From Microcaldota archaeon (lineage in GTDB: Archaea; Micrarchaeota; Micrarchaeia; Anstonellales; Bilamarchaeaceae), in NCBI GenBank assembly GCA_018813445.1, contig JAHJBR010000034.1:1-12740 (forward strand): 12,740 nt of DNA. Direction: 5' to 3'. Positions within the stretch are counted from its first letter, which is position 1; every line of letters starts with the position of its first letter. This document shows positions 1-6,213 of the stretch, piece after piece. A program made the translations under genes and the position numbers. The notes beneath the pieces were generated by a model. The model made no database searches. It had not been told where the DNA came from and saw only the letters and a list, made by a program, of their open reading frames with translations.

Positions 1-1558
1 CTCTTATTCCTGCGGCACGGCAGATTTTTATCGTGTGTTTTACTTCACGTCTTATTGGATCATGAAGAGCAAGTAAACCTAAAAAAACTAGATTAGATTT
101 ATCGGTTGCTTCTCCTTCTACATAGGCAACTGCAAGCACCCGCATGCCTGCTTCTGTGAATTTTGAAAGTGCTGCTTCCGCATCTTCTTTGTATTCGGAA
201 ATTGGTGTAAGTTTTCCTGTTTCATCCTCAAACTTGTTGCATCGGGGCAATATTACTTCTGGAGCGCCTTTAATTATTGTTATCTCTTTATCAGATATTT
301 TGTACGTGCCTGCCATGTATTTTCTATCTGAATTGAATGGCCTGAATTTCAATGTAGGAGTTATGGATCTTAGTTTGTTTACGTCTACTCCTTTTGCAAT
401 TCCTGCGATTACGAATGCTTTATCAGTTTCATCCCCTATTATTCCTTCTTCTGTAATGTATGCGCCATTGCATAGGTATGCTGAGGATAAAAGTTTTTCA
501 GTACCTGAGATATCTGCAAAATCCTTGAGTTTTCCGTCATAGAGTTTTACAAGGGCCATTCTGCCTTCAGTTATTGTGCCAGTTTTATCAGTTGCGATGA
601 ATGTTATGTTTCCTAAAGTTTCTACTGATTGGATTTTGCGCACAAGTGCTTTTTCCATTGCCATGCGCTTCACGCCTATTGCAAGCACTATTGTTAGAAT
701 AGTGAGCATTCCCTCAGGAACTGCAGCAACAATAACTGAAACTGAATAAATAAGAAGATCTCCAGGTGACCATTTTCCAAATATCATTCCTGCGATAAAG
801 AGTATAGCAACAATTACGAATGAGGCAATGGTTATTGCTTTGCCTAATTCTGCAAGGCTTTTTTGAAGTGTGGTTTCTTCTTCCACCACTGAGCTCAGAG
901 TATGTTCAAGAATTCCAAATTCAGTTGAGTGTCCGGTTCCAACCACCACTGCGCGCGCATTGCCCTGGGTAATGTATGTACCGGCGTAGGCCATGCAGCT
1001 TCTTTCTGCAAGTGGAGTTTGCGAGGCGAGTTTGTCTGCATTCTTTTTTACAGGCATTGATTCTCCAGTTAAAGATGCTTCATTAATTTCTAGTGCGTGC
1101 TCTTCAATTATTCTCAAATCAGCAGGAACTTTCATCCCTTCACTGAGAAAAATGATGTCTCCTGGAACAAGTGCTTGTGAATCTATGTCTCTTTTTTCTC
1201 CGTTGCGCATAACCACTGTGCGGGTACCTGCTATTTTCTTTAGTTCTTCCATGCTTTTGTCTGCGCGGTATTCCAGAAGCATTCCAAAAAAGACATTGAG
1301 TATTACCACTATTCCGATTGCGAATGCATCGTTTGTGTGGCCGATGAAGTATGCGACTGCGGCTGCAAGCATAAGCAAGATAAGAATATAGTTTTTGAAT
1401 TGGGCAATAAGTATGTCTAAAAGATTGCGGGTTTTTCCTTTTCCAAATTCGTTCGGACCGTATTTTACCAGTCGGCTTGCTGCTTCTGCATCACTTAGGC
1501 CATTTTCAGTTGTTTTAAGCTCGGATAATATGTGATCTGGAGATTTCGAATGAAACAT
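1..1558 (-). CDS. P-type cation-transporting ATPase, type II (Ca2+-ATPase-like), N-terminal 519 residues
   Basis: This gene runs off the left edge of the window, so only the first 519 codons are present. The product is an ATP-driven cation pump of the plasma membrane. Visible in order: an N-terminal cation-ATPase domain (about 1-60, with SDAEAASRLVKYGPNEF), a TM1-TM2 hairpin (about 55-95), an actuator domain with TGES at about 164-167, TM3-TM4 (about 241-298) with the ion-binding VAAVPEGM at about 277-284, the phosphorylation motif DKTGT at about 324-328, and the nucleotide-binding KGAPE motif. The PEG(M/L) signature in TM4 fits type II (SERCA/PMCA-like) pumps rather than heavy-metal CPx pumps. 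The GDGxND hinge and TM5-TM10 lie outside the window. The ATG at 1558 is about 27 nt from a minus-strand TATA-like element (1581-1588), so the mRNA is probably leaderless. Family assignment is firm; ion specificity is inference. Confidence 0.93.
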   Translation of the reverse strand, partial: MFHSKSPDHILSELKTTENGLSDAEAASRLVKYGPNEFGKGKTRNLLDILIAQFKNYILILLMLAAAVAYFIGHTNDAFAIGIVVILNVFFGMLLEYRADKSMEELKKIAGTRTVVMRNGEKRDIDSQALVPGDIIFLSEGMKVPADLRIIEEHALEINEASLTGESMPVKKNADKLASQTPLAERSCMAYAGTYITQGNARAVVVGTGHSTEFGILEHTLSSVVEEETTLQKSLAELGKAITIASFVIVAILFIAGMIFGKWSPGDLLIYSVSVIVAAVPEGMLTILTIVLAIGVKRMAMEKALVRKIQSVETLGNITFIATDKTGTITEGRMALVKLYDGKLKDFADISGTEKLLSSAYLCNGAYITEEGIIGDETDKAFVIAGIAKGVDVNKLRSITPTLKFRPFNSDRKYMAGTYKISDKEITIIKGAPEVILPRCNKFEDETGKLTPISEYKEDAEAALSKFTEAGMRVLAVAYVEGEATDKSNLVFLGLLALHDPIRREVKHTIKICRAAGIR

Positions 1559-1577
1559 AAGCGAATATTATCGCTTA
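1558..1577. promoter_or_regulatory. Inverted repeat over the P-type ATPase start codon (possible operator)
   Basis: TAAGCGA (1558-1564) and TCGCTTA (1571-1577) form a perfect 7-bp inverted repeat with a 6-nt AT-only spacer. It lies between the inferred minus-strand TATA element and the ATPase start codon, including the first base of that codon. A dimeric repressor bound here would block initiation. The repeat is seen; the operator role is inference. Confidence 0.4.
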
Positions 1578-1580
1578 GGC

Positions 1581-1588
1581 TTAAAAAA
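1581..1588 (-). promoter_or_regulatory. TATA-like element for the P-type ATPase gene
   Basis: Read on the minus strand this is TTTTTTAA, centred about 27 nt upstream of the ATG at 1558. That spacing matches the other start codons in this window and suggests leaderless transcription. Confidence 0.45.
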
Positions 1589-1614
1589 TCTTGTTAGGCG
1601 GAATTGAGAAAAGC

Positions 1615-1623
1615 TTTAAAAAC
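1615..1623 (+). promoter_or_regulatory. TATA-like element for the DUF4870/DUF4234 gene cluster
   Basis: TTTAAAAAC preceded by a purine-rich GAGAAAAG stretch resembling BRE. The expected start site is near 1645, which gives either a very short leader before the ATG at 1653 or leaderless use of the GTG at 1644. Confidence 0.5.
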
Positions 1624-1652
1624 TAAACTCATAACCATATTCGGTGATATTT

Positions 1653-2066
1653 ATGCCACCTAAAAAAGATAGTGTGAAAATGCAGAGTGAAACTCCTGCA
1701 TCCAGTTCAGGAGGAATAGAAAAGGATAGTAACCTAATGGCAACTTTGAGCTACATTGCAAACTTCATTGGATTACCAGTTAGTTTGGGGATCTATTTTA
1801 TGAAAAAGGAGGATGCATATGTAAGATTCCATTCAATGCAGGCAACAATATTATATGCGGCATCTGCGTTGTTAGGAATTGTGCTTACTGTCCTTTCAAT
1901 TGTGATCGTGATTGTGACTGCGGGCGTCGGTGGACTAGTTACCATCTGTTTCATACCCATTGGACTCGTAGTGTTGCTAGCAAACCTTTATGCTGCATAC
2001 AAAGCATACCAAGGGGAACGATATAAGTTACCCGTAATTGGTGACTTTGCAGAAAAGTACATCTAA
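1653..2066 (+). CDS. DUF4870/Tic20-like small membrane protein (first copy)
   Basis: A 137-residue protein with a hydrophilic Lys/Ser-rich N-terminus (1-25) and about three hydrophobic segments (roughly 30-50, 66-92, 94-114). The stretch LSYIANFIGLPVSLGIYF followed by KKEDAYVRFHSMQATIL matches the hallmark of the DUF4870 (Tic20-like) family, in which a charged loop and RFHxxQA sit between membrane helices. No biochemical role is established for the prokaryotic members. I chose ATG 1653 because GGTGAT (1643-1648) lies 4 nt upstream; a GTG at 1644 would add three residues. It is first in a three-gene run and is a clear paralogue of the third gene: both have KKED..VRFH..QA and end LP(V/I)IG.F.E.YI. 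Confidence 0.85.
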   Translation: MPPKKDSVKMQSETPASSSGGIEKDSNLMATLSYIANFIGLPVSLGIYFMKKEDAYVRFHSMQATILYAASALLGIVLTVLSIVIVIVTAGVGGLVTICFIPIGLVVLLANLYAAYKAYQGERYKLPVIGDFAEKYI

Positions 2067-2083
2067 TTTTTCTTTTTTATTCT
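2067..2083 (+). terminator. T-rich tract after the first DUF4870 gene
   Basis: Immediately after the stop codon comes a stretch with runs of T5 and T6, the form of archaeal intrinsic termination signals. The next gene starts only 17 nt further on and no TATA box is visible between, so any termination here should be partial. Confidence 0.4.
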
Positions 2084-2099
2084 AAACAAAGGTGATCAA

Positions 2100-2498
2100 A
2101 TGGCGGTTAAGAAAAAGAGTGCGAAAGAGGTTGCAAAACCCAAAATGGAAAACCCAGCAGCACAACCACAGGTAATTAGTGGAACTAAAGTAAAAGTCAG
2201 AAACCCATTAATGGTTGTGGTTTTTGGATTTATTACTCTTGGTATATATTGGCTTTACTGGTTCTATGAAACTAGGAAAGAGCTTTATGGACTAATTAAA
2301 AAACAAGGGAATGTTGTTGTGGACACGATTCTACTGTTCGTTCCACTTGTAAATCTTTGGGTACTTTATAAGTATTCATTAGATATAGAGGAATTGAGCA
2401 AAGGGAAACAGAACAAGTGGGTAATTCTCCTGCTGTGGATAGTGTTATTCCCGATAGCACAATATATGATTCAGGAGGAAATAAACAAGCACGCCTAA
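2100..2498 (+). CDS. DUF4234 family small membrane protein
   Basis: A 132-residue protein with a basic, Ala/Pro/Lys-rich N-terminus (1-34) followed by about three membrane segments (roughly 36-56, 74-92, 106-123). VRNPLMVVVFGFITLGIYWLYW at about residue 33 onward carries the ITLGIYxLYW signature of DUF4234 proteins, and the remainder (long KKQG loop, YKYSLDIEELSKG, then QxxIN near the end) also follows that family. Function is unknown. The ATG is well defined by GGTGAT at 2091-2096, three nt upstream. It lies between two DUF4870-like genes on the same strand, with 33 nt to the previous stop and about 28 nt to the next start, so co-transcription is likely. Confidence 0.85.
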   Translation: MAVKKKSAKEVAKPKMENPAAQPQVISGTKVKVRNPLMVVVFGFITLGIYWLYWFYETRKELYGLIKKQGNVVVDTILLFVPLVNLWVLYKYSLDIEELSKGKQNKWVILLLWIVLFPIAQYMIQEEINKHA

Positions 2499-2517
2499 TT
2501 TTTTTTCTTTTTATTTT
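2499..2517 (+). terminator. T-rich tract after the DUF4234 gene
   Basis: A tract containing runs of T8 and T5 follows the stop codon directly. It has the form of an archaeal terminator but lies only about 10-30 nt before the next start, with no separate promoter visible, so it may attenuate rather than end transcription. Confidence 0.4.
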
Positions 2518-2526
2518 GTGGTCTGG

Positions 2527-2946
2527 ATGGATGAAAATTACAATCCAATGGAAAAAGACAGCCGCATAATTGCAGCTTTTAGTTATCTATTTGGGCTGCT
2601 GATATGCGTACTAATTTATTTAATTAAAAAAGAGGATAGATTCGTTAGGTTTCATGCCGTGCAGGCAATCATTCTTGATGTTGTTGTTATGATTGCTGGG
2701 ACATTACTTTTTGTGATTGCCTGGGCGTTTATGTTTGCTGGAATGATTTCTATACCGTTGATTGTTGGAAGTGCAGACAATGCTGCTTCTGGTCTTATGC
2801 TTGCTCCTTTTGGTTTAATTTGGGTAGGGTTGATGGTTGGTATGGGCGCAATAGTTATACTGCGCCTTTACTGTGCATACCGGGCTTTTAGTGGAGATTT
2901 TTTCAGACTTCCCATTATCGGGGCATTTTCTGAACAATACATATGA
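2527..2946 (+). CDS. DUF4870/Tic20-like small membrane protein (second copy)
   Basis: A 139-residue membrane protein, paralogous to the gene at 1653-2066. KDSRIIAAFSYLFGLLICVLIYLIKK is followed by EDRFVRFHAVQAIIL, the DUF4870 hallmark, then two longer hydrophobic stretches (roughly 46-82 and 88-113) and a conserved C-terminus RLPIIGAFSEQYI. Compared with the first copy it lacks the Lys/Ser-rich N-terminal extension and has a longer loop between its last two helices. No good ribosome-binding site is visible. ATG 2527 is chosen; GTG 2518 and ATG 2551 (MEKDSR) are alternatives. No function is known, and the pairing around a DUF4234 gene suggests the three act together in the membrane (inference). 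Confidence 0.83.
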   Translation: MDENYNPMEKDSRIIAAFSYLFGLLICVLIYLIKKEDRFVRFHAVQAIILDVVVMIAGTLLFVIAWAFMFAGMISIPLIVGSADNAASGLMLAPFGLIWVGLMVGMGAIVILRLYCAYRAFSGDFFRLPIIGAFSEQYI

Positions 2947-2972
2947 ACAGTTGTACACAGGATCCAACAGTC

Positions 2973-2983
2973 TAATATAATAT
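2973..2983 (+). promoter_or_regulatory. TATA box for cysS
   Basis: TAATATAATAT centred about 27 nt upstream of the CysRS ATG at 3005. No ribosome-binding site precedes that ATG, so a leaderless transcript is expected. Confidence 0.6.
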
Positions 2984-3004
2984 GTTTTCTTTCCTTATTC
3001 TACT

Positions 3005-4456
3005 ATGCAATTCTACAATTCACTAAGTAAGCAGAAGGATGTTTTTGAGCCTCTTACTAAAGAGAAGGTGTTGATGTATGTTTGCGGGCTTACTCCTTAT
3101 GATCATGCGCACATAGGGCATGCAAGAACCTATGTTGCGTTTGATATGTTAAAGAGGTATTTGCTTAGCAAAGGCTATTCCATATTCCATATACAGAATA
3201 TAACTGATGTGGATGATAAGATAATAAGAAGGGCAAAGGAAAGCAAAAAAAATCCTAAAGAGCTTACTGAAAGGTATCAGGGAGAAGCAACTGAATTACT
3301 GAGATTATTGCATGTAATTGATGCTGATGTGTATCCTAAGGTTACTGAAAGCATTCCGGACATAATAGATATGATTGAGACGATAATGAAAAATGGATAC
3401 GCCTATGAGACTGAAACCGGAGTTTATTTTGAGGTAAGGAAATTCAAGGAATATGGAAAACTTTCAGGACAGAAACTGGATGAAATTATTGCGGGAAGTA
3501 GGAAGGAAGTTGATGAAACCAAGAAACATCCGGAGGATTTTGCACTTTGGAAAAAAACTAAAGGTGAAATATTAGAGTTTGATTCTCCTTGGGGGAAAGG
3601 AAGACCTGGCTGGCACATTGAGTGCAGTGCAATGAGTAGGAAATATGCAAAAACTTTAGATATACATGGAGGGGCAAGGGATTTGATTTTTCCGCATCAT
3701 GAGAATGAGATTGCACAGAGTGAGGCAGCTGGCGCTGATCCGTTTGTAAAATATTGGCTGCACACAGGATTTTTGACTGTGAATGGGGAAAAGATGAGTA
3801 AAAGTTTAGGTAATTTTGTTACATTAAAGGATGTGCTTGCAGAGCATAGTCCGAACGCAGTTAGAATGTTCTTTTCTTTGGCCCATTATCGGAGCCCTAT
3901 TGATTATAACCCAGATCAAATTAGGCAGGCAGAAGCAACTGTGGCAAGAATGCTTAATTTTATGCAGAATTTAGACCATGCACTTAAGAAAAGACCAAAG
4001 AAAGAGAAAAAAGATGAGGGATTAGAAAAGGAGATTACTAAGAAGTTTGGGCATGTTGATGAGTTTTTGGAAAATGATCTGGATGTTGCCAATGCGCTTG
4101 CATATGTGTTTTCAATAATTAAATCAATGAATACTCATCTTGAGGAAGCAAAGGAGTATGATTATTCTGTGCTGGAATTTGCAAAAAAGAATATGGACAG
4201 AGTTTTGTATATTATTGGGATTGTTCCAGCTGAGAAGAAATTAGATGAGAAGTTGGATGAACTAAGGAAAGAGTTTAAAGAAATTAAAGGAGTAAATGAA
4301 ATGGGGGCAGAAGAAATAATGGAGCACATTGTTTCTATTCGAGAGGAGGCAAGGAAGAAAAAGGATTTCAAAACCTCGGATGAAATAAGGGCGAAGTTGA
4401 AGAAAATTGGGATAAGTTTGGAAGATAGTGCTGAAACAAAATGGAAAATTAATTAG
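3005..4456 (+). CDS. cysS: Cysteinyl-tRNA synthetase
   Basis: Class I aminoacyl-tRNA synthetase that charges tRNA-Cys with cysteine in the cytoplasm. The 483-residue length is normal for the family. The Rossmann-fold signature HIGH is at residues 36-39 and KMSKS at 263-267. The zinc site that selects cysteine is intact: C27 (in MYVCGLTPYDHAHIGHAR), C207 (GWHIECSAM), H231 and E235 (FPHHENEIAQ). The N-terminus FYNSLSKQKDVFEPL is typical. The C-terminal half holds the helical DALR-type domain and a Lys/Glu-rich anticodon-binding region ending in ARKKKDFKTSDEIRAKLKKIGI, also characteristic. It is apparently monocistronic and leaderless. Its TAG stop overlaps the TAA stop of the convergent gene within the tetranucleotide TTAG. 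Confidence 0.98.
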   Translation: MQFYNSLSKQKDVFEPLTKEKVLMYVCGLTPYDHAHIGHARTYVAFDMLKRYLLSKGYSIFHIQNITDVDDKIIRRAKESKKNPKELTERYQGEATELLRLLHVIDADVYPKVTESIPDIIDMIETIMKNGYAYETETGVYFEVRKFKEYGKLSGQKLDEIIAGSRKEVDETKKHPEDFALWKKTKGEILEFDSPWGKGRPGWHIECSAMSRKYAKTLDIHGGARDLIFPHHENEIAQSEAAGADPFVKYWLHTGFLTVNGEKMSKSLGNFVTLKDVLAEHSPNAVRMFFSLAHYRSPIDYNPDQIRQAEATVARMLNFMQNLDHALKKRPKKEKKDEGLEKEITKKFGHVDEFLENDLDVANALAYVFSIIKSMNTHLEEAKEYDYSVLEFAKKNMDRVLYIIGIVPAEKKLDEKLDELRKEFKEIKGVNEMGAEEIMEHIVSIREEARKKKDFKTSDEIRAKLKKIGISLEDSAETKWKIN

Positions 4457-6159
4457 GCTGCATCCCTAAATATTTCTTTTACAATTAGTTCTAAATCTCT
4501 TTTCTTTCTGGATTTTGAACGGAATAGAGAATTAGGAAAAAGGATTATTTTCTTGGATTTTCTTTTTTTGGATAGAATGGTTTTTCCCCTAGATATATTC
4601 TTTTTTTGATGTTTTTGTGGTTTTTTAGGAGCTAGTGCATGGATTTTATGAGGTTGGATTTTTATTTTATGGATTTGAATGCGTTTTCTTTTTCTTACTA
4701 GGGTTTGTGGGGAAGCAGGGGACTTTTGAGAACGTTTTTTATTCCTTTGTAACAAGATATTAGTAGATACACTGTTTAGATGCAGTGTTTCTTTTTTGGG
4801 GTTAACACGAGACCTTTTTTCTTTCCTAAAGAAAAAAGGGCTGGTGAGGGCTCGTAGCTCAGCTTGGCCAGAGCGGCGGACTCTTATTGCTTTTGGTTTC
4901 CTGTTTCGGGGTTTCGGTCTTTTGGCCGGAAGTCGACGATTGGAAGCTAACTGCTTGAGATATCCGTAGGTCAAGGGTTCAAATGCTTTTGGTTTCTTGG
5001 AACCAGAGGCTGATTTTCCCTTCGAGCCCGTTTTTTTTCTATTTTCAACTGATTCTTTTTCTTGGGGTTTTTTATTCTGTTTATTTCTAGTGGATCTATT
5101 GTCTTTTAATTTGCCAGAGTTTGTTGGATTTTTTGATTCGGAATTTTCCAAAGGCATTTGTGAATCAGCAGATTGACTAGTTTGAGCGAATTTAGATGAT
5201 ACTGGTTTCTGGGAAATTGGTAGGTCAATCACACTGGTATTTGTTATTTGGCGAGTGATTGAGGTTAACTTTTTGCCTGAAGGTCTTGAAACTTCAACGT
5301 GTATATGTAACGAACCGATTAATGGTTTCAAAAGTCCCATTATTCTTTTATTGGCCCGTTTTATGGACGAGGGTTTTTGGGTCCAATTTTGCTCTGAATC
5401 AGAAGCATCACATTTGAATTGGAAGTTATCTGTTTCGTGAAGCTGTCTTGGGCAGATGTTAGGGATTACAGGTGTTGTTTGTGAATAAACTGACTGGGTT
5501 CTCTGCGATTGGGGAAAAATAGATTGAAGCGCAGGCGGGATCGAATGTTTGAAATATTGCTCTGTTAACAATGCTATTTGATAGTCTGACGCTGATGTGG
5601 CTGATCTTTGGATCAAGTCCATTGCGCTAAGTTGTTCCGGTGTTGCAACTTTGAAGAAATTCTGCTTTAATTCAAGGTTTTTACAATTTGCAGTTACACA
5701 AAATCCAAATGGTGTTTCGAATTGACTTGGCATAGGTGTATCGCTATATTGTGTATCGTCCCTAATTACCATGCGCTTTACAGAACTGCTTAGAAATGTT
5801 TCATTGAGACCCATGAAATACGCTTTTCCATCATCAAGAGTAGTGTATGCAAGACCTCCATTTACATATCCTTGAAGATTCACAAATTCTTTTCCATTAT
5901 AAACAATCCTATCTAGATAGTCTCCTTGAGTAGAATTCTTAAGAAAAACCATAAAATGAGGGCTTTCTTTTCCCCATCTCTCAATTGTTTTCTGCACTGA
6001 TTCATCTTCACATTTCATGTACCCATGAATCCATAATCTAGTGCCATTCCTTTCTAGTAAAAATTTAATTTTTCTAAATGCACGGTCACCTTTTCTATCT
6101 GCACCAACAAGTTCTGAGTGAGGAATTAATTTACGAATAAATGAGTTTACAGAAGCCAT
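4453..6159 (-). CDS. Unknown 568-residue protein with a long, highly basic C-terminal half; contains an antisense tRNA gene
   Basis: I do not recognise this protein. Residues 1 to about 200 have ordinary globular composition (for example GTRLWIHGYMKCEDES, HFMVFLKNST, GGLAYTTLDDGKAYFMGLNE) with no membrane segment or signal peptide. Residues about 200-330 are Ser/Gln/Pro-rich. From about 330 to the end the sequence is dominated by Lys, Arg, Ser and Pro and looks disordered and nucleic-acid binding, closing with a plausible helix (RDLELIVKEIFRDAA). A tRNA-Lys gene on the opposite strand occupies residues about 377-438. Coding is supported by the uninterrupted length, a TATA-like element 27 nt before the ATG, and a stop that dovetails with that of cysS in TTAG. 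Against it, a purine-rich strand has few stops by chance, so the far C-terminal part is less certain than the N-terminal part. It is divergent from the winged-helix gene at 6245. Confidence 0.7.
   Translation of the reverse strand: MASVNSFIRKLIPHSELVGADRKGDRAFRKIKFLLERNGTRLWIHGYMKCEDESVQKTIERWGKESPHFMVFLKNSTQGDYLDRIVYNGKEFVNLQGYVNGGLAYTTLDDGKAYFMGLNETFLSSSVKRMVIRDDTQYSDTPMPSQFETPFGFCVTANCKNLELKQNFFKVATPEQLSAMDLIQRSATSASDYQIALLTEQYFKHSIPPALQSIFPQSQRTQSVYSQTTPVIPNICPRQLHETDNFQFKCDASDSEQNWTQKPSSIKRANKRIMGLLKPLIGSLHIHVEVSRPSGKKLTSITRQITNTSVIDLPISQKPVSSKFAQTSQSADSQMPLENSESKNPTNSGKLKDNRSTRNKQNKKPQEKESVENRKKTGSKGKSASGSKKPKAFEPLTYGYLKQLASNRRLPAKRPKPRNRKPKAIRVRRSGQAELRALTSPFFFRKEKRSRVNPKKETLHLNSVSTNILLQRNKKRSQKSPASPQTLVRKRKRIQIHKIKIQPHKIHALAPKKPQKHQKKNISRGKTILSKKRKSKKIILFPNSLFRSKSRKKRDLELIVKEIFRDAA
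4813..4839. repeat. Perfect 12-bp inverted repeat just upstream of the tRNA gene
   Basis: CCTTTTTTCTTT (4813-4824) and AAAGAAAAAAGG (4828-4839) are perfect reverse complements separated by CCT. The element ends 8 nt before the tRNA 5' end, so it covers the position where the tRNA promoter should be. In the antisense protein it encodes the SPFFFRKEKR region. It could be a protein-binding site, a cruciform, or a strand-neutral termination signal. Confidence 0.6.
4887..4961 (+). other. tRNA-Lys intron 1 (37/38, anticodon loop), 75 nt
   Basis: This is the canonical archaeal intron position. A relaxed bulge-helix-bulge can be drawn: loop bases 32-35 (CUCU) against UGAG (4956-4959) give three pairs and a U-U, with 3-nt bulges UAU (cut before 4887) and AUA (cut before 4962). 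Inside, 4893-4901 pairs with 4942-4950 (9 bp with wobbles) and 4913-4919 pairs with 4924-4930 around a UUUU loop. The boundaries give the usual CUCUUAAUCCG junction. Confidence 0.75.
4984..5016 (+). other. tRNA-Lys intron 2 (59/60, T-loop), 33 nt
   Basis: T-loop bases 54-57 (UUCA) face UGAU (5010 region to 5014), giving three pairs and one U-U. They are flanked by 3-nt bulges AAU and UUU, cut as AA^U and UU^U. The intron interior is an almost loopless hairpin: GCUUUUGGUUUC pairs with GGAACCAGAGGC around UU. This is textbook bulge-helix-bulge geometry. The position, between nt 59 and 60, is one known mainly from heavily intron-bearing archaeal tRNAs. Confidence 0.8.
5031..5038 (+). terminator. 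T8 terminator of the tRNA gene
   Basis: Eight consecutive T directly follow the discriminator base, with further T-runs after a CTA. This is the usual form of an archaeal tRNA terminator. Confidence 0.65.
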
Positions 6160-6180
6160 GCAGGTGATTTTCTAGTTAAT

Positions 6181-6190
6181 GATTAAAAAG
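6181..6190 (-). promoter_or_regulatory. TATA-like element for the 568-residue gene
   Basis: Read on the minus strand, CTTTTTAATC is centred about 27 nt upstream of the ATG at 6159. No GGTGA-type ribosome-binding site precedes that ATG, so leaderless initiation is likely. Confidence 0.5.
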
Positions 6191-6213
6191 CTTCCAGCAG
6201 ATTTTCACAAGAG

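Larger units (their letters stand above)
4848..5030 (+). tRNA. tRNA-Lys(CUU) with two introns (37/38 and 59/60)
   Basis: Exons 4848-4886, 4962-4983 and 5017-5030 join into a 75-nt tRNA. The acceptor GGGCTCG (4848-4854) pairs perfectly with CGAGCCC (5023-5029), and the discriminator is G5030. The D-arm is GCTC (4857-4860)/GAGC (4871-4874), with AGCTTGGCCA as loop. The anticodon stem GCGGA (4876-4880)/TCCGT (4963-4967) includes one G-U. The anticodon loop after splicing is CUCUUAA, anticodon CUU at 4883-4885. The variable loop is AGGTC, and the T-arm AAGGG (4973-4977)/CCCTT (5018-5022) closes the loop TTCAAAT. The 3' CCA is not encoded. A T8 tract follows. The gene lies wholly antisense within the coding region 4453-6159. 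Identity rests on the anticodon and the archaeal Lys-like body. Both introns must be removed by the splicing endonuclease for the arms to close. Confidence 0.9.

Noticed and set aside
144..1391. Plus-strand open frames of about 130 codons at 144-542 and 993-1391
   Set aside because: They are antisense to the P-type ATPase, whose minus-strand translation carries TGES, DKTGT and KGAPE. The plus-strand products are Ser/Ile-rich shadows without recognisable features.
6165..6206. GATTTTC direct repeat in the divergent region upstream of the winged-helix gene, as a possible operator
   Set aside because: Seven bases in AT-rich sequence, with no symmetry and poor flanking similarity; not enough to call a binding site.
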